From Desulfogranum mediterraneum DSM 13871 (lineage in GTDB: Bacteria; Desulfobacterota; Desulfobulbia; Desulfobulbales; Desulfobulbaceae), in contig NZ_AUCW01000007.1 of the NCBI RefSeq assembly GCF_000429965.1, positions 62,001-126,000 of the forward strand: a stretch of DNA of 64,000 bases. The letters are read 5' to 3'. Shown here piece after piece: positions 1 to 7,045 of the stretch (positions are counted from its first letter, which is position 1; each line of letters begins with the position of its first letter). A model generated the notes under the pieces. It was not told where the DNA came from. It did no database searches and saw only the letters and a program-made list of their open reading frames with translations. The position numbers and the translations under genes are program-made.

Positions 1-233
1 GCAAGCCCTGGCCGGTCGGAACCGGAGAGGACGATTTCCCGGACCTGGTGGGGCTGGATGGCCGTTACCCCCTGGTCGGCAGGGACCAGCCTGGTGAGTT
101 CCTGGGCAAAGAGTACCTGCAGCCGCTCGCTCAACCTGCTCCTGCTGCCCTTGACCACCACTATCTCATAGGCCATGACCAAGGGGGCCAGGCTGAAATA
201 GGTGAGCAGGAGCAGCAAGAGGATCTTTTTCAT
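1..233 (-). CDS. Secreted protein of unknown function, N-terminal part
   Basis: The gene runs off the left edge, so only the first 77 codons are visible. The protein begins MKKILLLLLLTYFSLAPLVMA, a classical Sec signal peptide with a likely cut after VMA. The mature part begins YEIVVVKGSRSRLSERLQ, a beta strand followed by a helix, as found at the start of periplasmic binding proteins of the ABC_sub_bind type. That similarity is weak and I do not assign a function. The start is chosen for the signal peptide; no clear ribosome-binding site is visible. The gene is divergent from the TonB receptor, and periplasmic binding proteins often neighbour such receptors, but about 700 bases separate them. 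Confidence 0.6.
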   Translation of the reverse strand, partial: MKKILLLLLLTYFSLAPLVMAYEIVVVKGSRSRLSERLQVLFAQELTRLVPADQGVTAIQPHQVREIVLSGSDRPGL

Positions 234-949
234 AGACGAGAGGTTCCGAGGTTCCCAGGGTTCTAAAAGATGCTGCCGGCGCAGCAACTCCGCTTGAGCT
301 GCCCGGATCCCAGCCCCCTGATCAGACCGGAACCACCACCGGGAAGCAGCGATGGCCACCAAGACCACACCAGCAGACAGCAAACCCAATGCATAAAACT
401 TGCCCAAAAAAATACAAACCCAGGGGGGTGGAGGAGGGCCGCAACTCCGCCTGAAAAACTGTCAGGGCCACAATCAGTTCACTTTTATCGATAAGCTCTT
501 AAAAATCAAAGTATTTTCCTCGGGACTCCCTCCCTGGCAGAGAGCTTGATTCAGGGCTGGCCTCAAACCGGGAGCTGCTCAGGGGAAAACAGGCCAGCCC
601 CCCTGGCCTGCCGATTTTCTTTGCAGCAGAGGAGCTTCAAGACTTTTGGCTCCATTTCTGCTATCCTGGCGAATCAGCCTGCTCTACTCCCTGCTCTACT
701 CTCTGCTGCAGGCCCAGGAAAGGCAAAGATGTTCATCTCGGGCTCGATCTGCTATCCTGCGGAGAAGCGCCCCAGGGAACCGGGAGAAGGCTCTCTTAAG
801 GATACCTAAGGATACTTAAGGATACCTTCAAACATGGGATTTTTCGTTCGGACTCAAGCCAGGCTCAAGCCAAGGGAAAAAAGGCTCAAGGCCTTTAGCC
901 ACCCTCAGCCACCTTCAATCACCTTCAATCACAACCTGCCACTAAAACT
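234..949. other. Intergenic region between divergent genes
   Basis: About 716 bases without a convincing gene. It holds three tandem 10-base units at 797-826 (own entry), a double ACCTTCAATC at 911-930 and repeated CTCAAGCCA words around 855-875. I looked for a B12-box type cobalamin riboswitch ahead of the TonB receptor and saw none. On the minus strand an open frame extends upstream of the left-edge gene, but it has no good start codon. Confidence 0.6.
797..826. repeat. Three tandem 10-bp repeats upstream of TonB receptor gene
   Basis: Three adjacent units TAAGGATACC, TAAGGATACT and TAAGGATACC lie about 125 bases before the receptor start. The 10-base period would place the same bases on one face of the helix, as in a cooperative regulator site. 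No matching regulator is known here. Confidence 0.7.
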
Positions 950-2875
950 ATGAACAGACCCTTTCTGGCGATACCCCTGCTCCTGCTGACAAGCCTTCTT
1001 GCCTGCCAGCCGCTCCTGGCCGAGACCGCCGCGCCCCCGTCTTCCCAGGAAGAGGAGCTGCTGAGCATGTACTTTGAGGAGGAACAGCTGGTGGAGAGCA
1101 GCTCCCGTTCCCTCAAGCCGCTCAGCCAGGTTGCCGAGAACGTCACCGTGGTCACGGCCAAAGAGATCGAGCAAATGCGGGCCCATACCCTGGCAGAGGT
1201 GCTGAGCCGCCAGCCCGGGGTGTTTGTCACCTTCTGGGGACAGGATTTCCTGGGCACCGCCAGTGTCTCCCTGCAGGGCTCCCAGCGGCATCATGTGCTC
1301 CTCCTCCTGGACGGGGTCCGCCTCAACCATAACTCAAACGGCTTTGCCCTGACCAGCTTCATCCCCCTGGGGATCATCAAGCGCATCGAGATCATCAAGG
1401 GCGCCGCCTCCTCCACCTGGGGCTCGGCCCTGGGCGGGGTGATCAACATCATCACCAAGGATACGGGCAAGACCATCCGTCCCAGCGGAACCATCCATGC
1501 CAGTTACGGCGAGGCCGACAGTTACGAGCTTGCCGCCGATGCCGCCGGCCGGGTCAAGGCCCTGGGCTACTACCTCTACGCAGGCAGCATGGACTCCGAC
1601 GGCCTCCGCCTTGACCGCTACGCTAAACGGGACACCCTCTACGGCAAGGTCCAGCTCCAGCTGCCAGGCAGCTCCCAGCTGAGCGTGACCGGCGGCTACA
1701 GCGATCCCTCGTACAAGGGGCTCAACTGGAGTGATGCCTGGGATATCGAGGGCCTGGACCTCTATGAAGAGCTGGATCAGCAGGATAGCTGGGCCACCAT
1801 CTTCCTTGACACCAGGCTCGGCTCCAGGACCAGCCTCCATCTTGCGGCCCAGCACTTTCACAACAGCTTTACCATTAACCGTAAGACCCGGGGCAGCGGG
1901 AGCGGCGGAACCCGGGGCAGCCTCCTCTTTGGCGAGGAGTGGGAGGACAGCTCAACCAACCTCTCCGCCCGCCTGACCTGGGCCGGGACAGCGCTGACCG
2001 CCAACCTGGGGCTGGAGTCCAACCACAGCAAGCTCCACTACCAGAGCAGGATGGGGCCCTTTTTCGGCGGCCCGTCCACCACCACAGATCCGCCTGTCAG
2101 CGAGGACCGCAACGGCGTCTACGCCAACCTCAGCTATGTCCACGGCAAATGGACCCTCAGCCCGGGCCTGCGCTACGACGCCCATTCCAACTCCGAGGAG
2201 TCCATCAGCCCCTCCCTGGGAGCCACCTACCAGCTTTCCCCGGAGACCCTGTTCCGGGGCCTGGTCGCCAGGGGCTTTTCCGCCCCCTACCTGGCCGCAT
2301 CGACCCATTCACCGGAGCTGAACCCGGAAAACATCTGGACCTTCCAGCTGGGCCTGGAGACCGCCCGCATCCCCATGCTCCACCTCAAGGGGACCATCTT
2401 CCATCACCAGATCGAGGATGCCTGGGAGCCGAACAGCGTCCCCTGGAGCAACAGCGGCTCCCAACGGCTCAAGGGCTTTGAGCTCGAGGCCCGGACCGAG
2501 AGCTTTCACGGCCTCAGCCTGAACGCCAACTTCACCCTGGTCAGCGGTGACGGCGAGGTGGCAACAGACGAGGGCTTTGGTGATGACGAGACCTACAGCG
2601 GCAACCTTACTGTCAGCTATGACCATGCCCCCGCAGGCCTCAGGGCCGAACTGGCGGGCCGCTACCTCTGGCTCAACGAGCAAAATCTCATAGAAGAGCC
2701 GCGGCACGGCACCTGGCTCTGGGACCTGCTCCTTGCCAAGGAGCTTGAACTCCCCCAGCTCAAGGGCGAGCTCTATCTCAAGGCACACAACCTCTTTAAC
2801 ACCAGCCAGTACTGTGACTATGAGTATCCCAACCCTGATCGCTGGCTGGAAGTTGGACTGAGCGTTCGCTATTAA
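950..2875 (+). CDS. TonB-dependent outer-membrane receptor
   Basis: A 641-residue outer-membrane receptor that would import a scarce ligand with energy from TonB-ExbBD. Residues 1-24 form a signal peptide ending in LLA. A plug domain follows at about 50-165, with the usual AENVTVVTAKEIEQM start, the LSRQPGVFV segment and the LLLLDGVRLNH and IEIIKGAASSTWGS-ALGGVINIITK motifs of BtuB/FepA-type plugs. The rest is a 22-strand-type barrel of alternating residues ending in an aromatic strand (VGLSVRY). The ligand cannot be read from the sequence; size and plug fit cobalamin, siderophore or copper-peptide receptors. The radical SAM peptide cassette lies immediately downstream on the same strand but has its own promoter, so a shared function is only a guess. 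No strong ribosome-binding site precedes the ATG. Confidence 0.93.
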   Translation: MNRPFLAIPLLLLTSLLACQPLLAETAAPPSSQEEELLSMYFEEEQLVESSSRSLKPLSQVAENVTVVTAKEIEQMRAHTLAEVLSRQPGVFVTFWGQDFLGTASVSLQGSQRHHVLLLLDGVRLNHNSNGFALTSFIPLGIIKRIEIIKGAASSTWGSALGGVINIITKDTGKTIRPSGTIHASYGEADSYELAADAAGRVKALGYYLYAGSMDSDGLRLDRYAKRDTLYGKVQLQLPGSSQLSVTGGYSDPSYKGLNWSDAWDIEGLDLYEELDQQDSWATIFLDTRLGSRTSLHLAAQHFHNSFTINRKTRGSGSGGTRGSLLFGEEWEDSSTNLSARLTWAGTALTANLGLESNHSKLHYQSRMGPFFGGPSTTTDPPVSEDRNGVYANLSYVHGKWTLSPGLRYDAHSNSEESISPSLGATYQLSPETLFRGLVARGFSAPYLAASTHSPELNPENIWTFQLGLETARIPMLHLKGTIFHHQIEDAWEPNSVPWSNSGSQRLKGFELEARTESFHGLSLNANFTLVSGDGEVATDEGFGDDETYSGNLTVSYDHAPAGLRAELAGRYLWLNEQNLIEEPRHGTWLWDLLLAKELELPQLKGELYLKAHNLFNTSQYCDYEYPNPDRWLEVGLSVRY

Positions 2876-2935
2876 CAGTCCAGTTGCATCTGCCCGGAGC
2901 TGCCCCCGGTCAAGCAGTCAAGCACTCAATAACTC

Positions 2936-2963
2936 TTGACATCAGTCGTCCCCCCTCTATAAT
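2936..2963 (+). promoter_or_regulatory. Consensus sigma-70 promoter for the small peptide gene
   Basis: TTGACA at 2936-2941 and TATAAT at 2958-2963 are both perfect consensus hexamers, 16 bases apart. Transcription would start near 2970, about 40 bases before the peptide start codon. Perfect boxes predict strong expression of a very short transcript. Confidence 0.85.
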
Positions 2964-3011
2964 GACTGTTGGAATAGTTTCAACGACAAGCAACACTCTG
3001 TGGAGGAGAGG

Positions 3012-3110
3012 ATGAAGAAGAAAATGATTATTTTACGCAAGGGCAAAACCGTGAAACAGGTCGCCGCAGACGCCGGCTGCTGCGCCGGTGGACCGACGGC
3101 ATCGAAATAA
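3012..3110 (+). CDS. Putative RiPP precursor peptide, 32 residues, Cys-Cys core
   Basis: A 32-residue reading frame with an excellent ribosome-binding site (GGAGG, then five bases to the ATG). The first 20 residues are basic and leader-like (MKKKMIILRKGKTVKQV...). The C-terminal end is a compact core, AGCCAGGPTASK, with adjacent Cys23 and Cys24 followed by Gly-Gly-Pro. It sits between a perfect promoter and a strong terminator, 68 bases before a SPASM radical SAM gene. A short, highly transcribed Cys-bearing peptide beside such an enzyme is the normal arrangement for a ribosomally made, post-translationally modified peptide. Likely changes are a thioether (sactionine-type) link or another Cys-centred modification. 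The stop is TAA, so no selenocysteine read-through is suggested. The assignment rests on architecture; I do not recognise the peptide family with certainty. Confidence 0.75.
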   Translation: MKKKMIILRKGKTVKQVAADAGCCAGGPTASK

Positions 3111-3133
3111 GCTTTTTCCCTTACCCTGTTTGC

Positions 3134-3160
3134 AAGGAGAGCCTCGGCTCTCCTTTTTTT
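3134..3160 (+). terminator. Rho-independent terminator after the peptide gene
   Basis: AAGGAGAGCC and GGCTCTCCTT form a 10-bp stem around a two-base TC centre, and the run of T continues to 3160. It lies between the peptide and its putative maturase, so most transcripts should stop here and only read-through would reach the enzyme gene. That would make far more substrate than enzyme. Confidence 0.9.
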
Positions 3161-3178
3161 ATAGCCGCGGAGCATCCC

Positions 3179-4504
3179 ATGCAGTTGAGCCCCTATCTCA
3201 CCAGCCACCGTCACCCCTCCATCCCGGGCCAGGTCCTGCTCTTCTCCACCAAGACCGGCGCCCTGGTGCTCCTGCCGGAAGAGGACTTCCAGGCCCTGAA
3301 CAGGGGCGATCAGACAAACGCCTATGGAGCAGAGCTCACCAAGCTGGAGTTTCTGGTGGCTGATCGCGAGGCCGAATATCGGGCCATGCAGGGCTATATG
3401 GAGGCGATCAACCGCGACAACCCCAACCTGACCCTGGCCATCGTCCCGGGGATGGAGTGCAACTTTCGCTGCAGCTACTGCTTTGAGGGGCAACAGAAGG
3501 GGGCAAAGGCGATGGATGACCCCACTTCCGAGCAGCTGGTCGCCTTTATCAAGAAACGGTTCCGCCCGGGCAAGAAGAAACTGATCCTCCAGTTCTACGG
3601 CGGCGAGCCCCTGCTCTATACCAGGCAGATCCTCGCCCTGGCCAGGCGGCTGAAACCCTTTGTCGAGGAGCAGGGGGCAGCGCTGGTGCTTGACCTGATC
3701 TCCAACGGTTCCCTGCTCAGCCCGGAGCTGGTGGCGGAGTTGACCCCCTGGGGCCTGGACGGGGTCAAGGTGACCCTGGACGGACCGCCGGCCAACCATG
3801 ATCGCCTCCGCCCCTTCAAGTCAGGGGCCGGCAGCTTTGCAGTGATTGTCGATCGCCTGGCCAGGATCTGCACCCAGACCAAGATCCGGTTGGGCGGCAA
3901 CTACACCAGGGAGAGCTACCAGGACTTTGCCACGGTCCTGGATCTGCTGGCCGAGCGGGGGATCAGCCCGGAGAGGGTGGAAGGGGTGAGCTTTAATATG
4001 GTCATGCAGGTGAGCGACCCCATCAGCGCCAGCGACTACCGCGGAGGGTGCAGCTCCATCAACGAGCCCTGGCTGGGCCAGGCCGCGCTCCATGTGCGCA
4101 GGGAGGTGCTGAAGCGGGGCTATCCCGTGGCCGAACTCCAACCAGAGCCCTGCGGGGTGGAGATGGACGATGCCTACACCGTCCATTACGACGGCAGCCT
4201 CTACAAGTGCATCACCTGGGTGGGCCATGAACAGTACAGGATCGGCGATATCTGGCAGGGTCTCGACAGGGCCTACCAGCGCTCACACCATCTCTTCCAC
4301 TGGCAGCGGGAAGAAGAGTGCCAACGCTGCCGCTACCTCCCGCTCTGCTTTGGCGGCTGCCGTTACATGGCCTATCAGCGCGACGGCCATATGGGCCGGG
4401 TGGATTGCCGCAGGCCCTTTTTCGAGGCCAACCTGGAGACCATGCTCCTCCAGGACCTCTGTTACCGCTACGGCCAGATAGAGGAGCAGGATCTGGAGGC
4501 GTGA
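3179..4504 (+). CDS. Radical SAM/SPASM peptide maturase
   Basis: A 441-residue radical SAM enzyme. The SAM-binding iron-sulfur motif CxxxCxxC is Cys94, Cys98 and Cys101 (MECNFRCSYCFEG), followed by a GGEPLL-type segment near residue 140. The C-terminal SPASM domain supplies seven cysteines for two auxiliary clusters: Cys325, Cys344, Cys381, Cys384, Cys390, Cys394 and Cys410 (C-x2-C-x5-C-x3-C core). The N-terminal 90 residues (LSPYLTSH...LLFSTKTGALVLLP) look like a peptide-recognition region. From memory they resemble maturases described bioinformatically beside small Geobacter peptides; I cannot verify that. The gene follows the 32-residue Cys-Cys peptide, the obvious substrate. Anaerobic sulfatase maturases share the fold, but no sulfatase lies in the window. 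Confidence 0.9.
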   Translation: MQLSPYLTSHRHPSIPGQVLLFSTKTGALVLLPEEDFQALNRGDQTNAYGAELTKLEFLVADREAEYRAMQGYMEAINRDNPNLTLAIVPGMECNFRCSYCFEGQQKGAKAMDDPTSEQLVAFIKKRFRPGKKKLILQFYGGEPLLYTRQILALARRLKPFVEEQGAALVLDLISNGSLLSPELVAELTPWGLDGVKVTLDGPPANHDRLRPFKSGAGSFAVIVDRLARICTQTKIRLGGNYTRESYQDFATVLDLLAERGISPERVEGVSFNMVMQVSDPISASDYRGGCSSINEPWLGQAALHVRREVLKRGYPVAELQPEPCGVEMDDAYTVHYDGSLYKCITWVGHEQYRIGDIWQGLDRAYQRSHHLFHWQREEECQRCRYLPLCFGGCRYMAYQRDGHMGRVDCRRPFFEANLETMLLQDLCYRYGQIEEQDLEA

Positions 4505-4550
4505 TCACTGCTGCAGCTTTTTTTTCAGGCAGGGACGAGGGGGATTCCGG

Positions 4551-4577
4551 CAGTTCCGACAGTTCCGACAGTTCCGG
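4551..4577. repeat. Three tandem 9-bp repeats in convergent intergenic gap
   Basis: CAGTTCCGA, CAGTTCCGA and CAGTTCCGG follow each other between the ends of the radical SAM gene and the repair-fusion gene. The purpose is unknown; slippage is possible. Confidence 0.7.
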
Positions 4578-4589
4578 AAAGGATGGGGG

Positions 4590-6035
4590 CTAGCGGTAGT
4601 TGATGCTCACCGGGCAGTGGTCGGAGCCGTAGATATCCTCATGGATGGCGGCATGGAGCAGTCGCCCTCTGCTCCTGGCGTCCACCAGGAAGTAATCGAT
4701 CCGCCAGCCGATATTCTTTTCCCGGGCACGGGAACGGTAACTCCACCAGCTGTAGCGGCCGGGTTGGCGGTCAAACTCCCGGAAGGTGTCCACATAGCCG
4801 GCTCCGATCAGCTGGTCCATCCAGCTCCGTTCCGCCCTGGAGTAGCCGGGGTTTTCCTCGTTGGCCTGGGGGCGGGCCAGATCTATGGGCCTGTGGGCCA
4901 CGTTGAGGTCGCCGCAGAGCACCACCGACTTGTCCGCTGCCAGCCCCTGGATAAAGGTGAGCAGGGCCCGGTTGAACCGCTCCTTAAAGGGTAGTCTGCG
5001 CAACTCGGGCTGGGCATTGGGGAAGTAGGTGTTGACCAGAAAGAAGTCTTCATACTCCAGAGTCAGCACCCTGCCCTCACGGTCGATCTCCTCCTCCCCC
5101 AGGCCATAGAGGACCCGGAGCGGCTCGATCCTGGTAAAGACCGCTGTACCGGCATAGCCCTTCTTCTCGGCCGGATGCCAGTAGCTGTGGTAGCCGGGAA
5201 TATCCAGGACCTCCGGGGGGAGCTGCTCGGGCAGGGCCTTGATCTCCTGGAGGGCAAAGATATCTGCGGCCAGCGTGTGGAAGATGGAGAGGAAATCTTT
5301 TTTCAGCACCGCCCGCAGGCCGTTGACGTTCCAGGAGACAAAGGTCTGCCCCCCGGCCGCCTGCCGGGGGGCTGGTCCTGAGCTACGGGGGCTGACCCCA
5401 AGCTGGGGGCAATCGGCTGCGATCACGCAGCGATCACAGTGGGGCGCCTGGGGCCGGCAGGTCCCCTGGCCAAAGGCAACCAGGATGGAGTTGACTTCGA
5501 TCCAGAGGTGCGGGGGCAACTTTTCCCTGAGGGCCATCTCCGTCTGCAGGGGGGTCGCGGTCCGGACGTAGCCCCAGATATTCATGATCCGATGGACATG
5601 GGTATCCACGCAGATCGCAGGCTGATGAAAGGCCAGGGCCAGCACCAGGTTGGCCGTTTTCCTTCCCACTCCCGGCAGCCTGAGCAGCCCCTCCATGGTC
5701 TCGGGGATGAGCCCGGCAAACTCCTCCGCCAGCACTGCCGGCAGCTTATAAAGGTAGCCGGCCTTGTTGCGGTAAAAGCCGACCGGATAGATCAGCTGCT
5801 CCAGCTCCGAGCGCGAGAGCCTGGCAAGCGCGGCCGCGGTTTCGGCCCGGGAAAAGAGGCGCTGGGCAGCGGCGGCGGTGACCTCGTCCTTGGTCCGGGC
5901 CGAGAGGATCGTGGCCACCAATATCTTGAACGGGTCCCGGGACTGGACGGCAATCAGGTCCACCAGCGGCACCTGGTACCCCTCCACCTCCCGCTTGAGC
6001 CGGGAGAGTATCTCTTCGATCTCCATGATCACCAA
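4590..6035 (-). CDS. Endonuclease III-exonuclease III fusion (base excision repair)
   Basis: One uninterrupted 481-residue frame joins two repair enzymes. Residues 1-212 are endonuclease III, a DNA glycosylase/AP lyase. They hold the helix-hairpin-helix LPGVGRKTA with catalytic Lys126, Asp144 in VDTHVHRI, and a 4Fe-4S cluster at Cys193, Cys200, Cys203 and Cys209. A Pro/Ser/Gly linker (213-230) leads to an exonuclease III/AP endonuclease domain (231-481) with Asn236 (SWNVNGLRA), Glu264 (LQEIK), Asp376/Asn378 (GDLNVAH) and Asp471-His472 (GSDHCPV). The first enzyme removes oxidised pyrimidines and the second processes the resulting abasic end, so the fusion couples successive steps. The ILSARTKDE segment is more like archaeal-type Nth than the E. 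coli form. A TTG at 6035 has the best-spaced ribosome-binding site (AGAGG, 7 bases); an ATG at 6026 is the alternative. Confidence 0.92.
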   Translation of the reverse strand: MVIMEIEEILSRLKREVEGYQVPLVDLIAVQSRDPFKILVATILSARTKDEVTAAAAQRLFSRAETAAALARLSRSELEQLIYPVGFYRNKAGYLYKLPAVLAEEFAGLIPETMEGLLRLPGVGRKTANLVLALAFHQPAICVDTHVHRIMNIWGYVRTATPLQTEMALREKLPPHLWIEVNSILVAFGQGTCRPQAPHCDRCVIAADCPQLGVSPRSSGPAPRQAAGGQTFVSWNVNGLRAVLKKDFLSIFHTLAADIFALQEIKALPEQLPPEVLDIPGYHSYWHPAEKKGYAGTAVFTRIEPLRVLYGLGEEEIDREGRVLTLEYEDFFLVNTYFPNAQPELRRLPFKERFNRALLTFIQGLAADKSVVLCGDLNVAHRPIDLARPQANEENPGYSRAERSWMDQLIGAGYVDTFREFDRQPGRYSWWSYRSRAREKNIGWRIDYFLVDARSRGRLLHAAIHEDIYGSDHCPVSINYR

Positions 6036-6136
6036 CTGGGTTCCTCTCTGAAATTCCTACCTGCTCTCCCTCTATTAGCGGAGGGATCAGCCTAAAAAAA
6101 ACAAACCAACGAAAAACGGCCAGCTCCCCCGGCAGG

Positions 6137-6154
6137 AGCCCCCGGTGGGGGGCT
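6137..6154 (-). terminator. Hairpin at the end of the exopolysaccharide operon
   Basis: AGCCCCC and GGGGGCT form a stem around a short loop and overlap the stop codon of the kinase gene. Read on the minus strand a TTTTT lies about 25 bases further on, so this may be a weak or two-part terminator. Confidence 0.4.
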
Positions 6155-7034
6155 ATGAGCGGTAATAGTCGTGCTGATAATCGTAGTAGCCGAAGACCTT
6201 GCTGTCCAACGCACTGGTGGTATAGGCATTGAAGACCACCCCCAGGATCTTTTCCCGGCCAATGGTCTCCACCAGCTGCCTGACATGTTCCCGCCGGGAG
6301 ATGCCGTGGCGGACCACCAGGACCACCCCGTCCACATGCTGGGCCAGGACCGCGGTCTCGGCGGCCGCATGGAGCGGCGGGCTGTCCACCAGGACAAATC
6401 GATCCTCATAGCGGGAGCGGAGCTCATCCACCAGGCTGATCATGGAACCGGAGCCGGAGAGCTCGGCCGGATTGACCGGGGGCGGACCGGCCGGCAGGAT
6501 GGAGAGCTTATCCAGGCCTGACTTGAGGATCAGCTCTCCCACAGGCACCCCCTGCTGGAGATGATCGACGATCCCCTGCCGATTCTGGAGCCCAAAGAGC
6601 GCATGTTGGCTAGGGCGGCGCAGGTCGCTATCCACGATCACACAGTAATTATCCACCCCCTGGGCCAGGGAGATGCCCAGGTTGGCACAGATAAAACTCT
6701 TGCCCTCTCCGGGCGAGGCACTGGTCACCAGCAGGGTGCGGGGCGGTGTGCCCATGATCGGGTAAAGGATCCGGGTACGCAGGGTGCGGATACTCTCCGC
6801 CACCATCCCGGTGGTGGCGGCAGAGAGCAGCAAACGCTCATCCCAGCGACCGCTTCCCTGGCGCTCAACCCGCTCACCACGCTCACCACGCCCGGTACCC
6901 TCGGCCCCGGCCTGGACCTTCTCCGGCTCCCGATGTTCTTCCCGGCTTGAATCGAGGGCCCTCTCCTTCACGCCCTCGGTCGCTGTTCCACCCTCTGCTG
7001 CGGCCTTGCGCAGTGCATTTGCAACTTTCCCCAC
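6153..7034 (-). CDS. CpsD/CapB-type tyrosine kinase (exopolysaccharide control)
   Basis: A 293-residue bacterial tyrosine kinase of the P-loop type. After a variable N-terminal stretch (about 1-75) come a Walker A motif (TSASPGEGKS, near 105-115), Walker A' (VIVDSDLRRPSQH) and Walker B (FVLVDSPPLHA). The extreme C terminus is a tyrosine cluster, GYYDYQHDYYRS, the usual autophosphorylation site. These kinases work with Wzz-type membrane partners to set polymer length and export. Here the partner is the Wzz-like gene at the head of the same three-gene operon, with the ExeA-like ATPase gene 11 bases upstream. It is a stand-alone cytoplasmic kinase, not fused to its membrane activator. Confidence 0.9.
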   Translation of the reverse strand: MGKVANALRKAAAEGGTATEGVKERALDSSREEHREPEKVQAGAEGTGRGERGERVERQGSGRWDERLLLSAATTGMVAESIRTLRTRILYPIMGTPPRTLLVTSASPGEGKSFICANLGISLAQGVDNYCVIVDSDLRRPSQHALFGLQNRQGIVDHLQQGVPVGELILKSGLDKLSILPAGPPPVNPAELSGSGSMISLVDELRSRYEDRFVLVDSPPLHAAAETAVLAQHVDGVVLVVRHGISRREHVRQLVETIGREKILGVVFNAYTTSALDSKVFGYYDYQHDYYRS

Positions 7035-7045
7035 AACCCACTCCC

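Noticed and set aside
234-475. Upstream in-frame extension of the left-edge secreted protein with a membrane-like stretch
   Set aside because: The frame is open but has no good start or ribosome-binding site, and the internal signal peptide gives a much better start at 233.
400-949. Possible cobalamin riboswitch ahead of the TonB receptor
   Set aside because: I found no B12-box core or the usual paired elements on the plus strand.
3012-3110. Selenocysteine in the small peptide
   Set aside because: No in-frame TGA occurs and the stop is TAA; both core residues are ordinary TGC cysteines.
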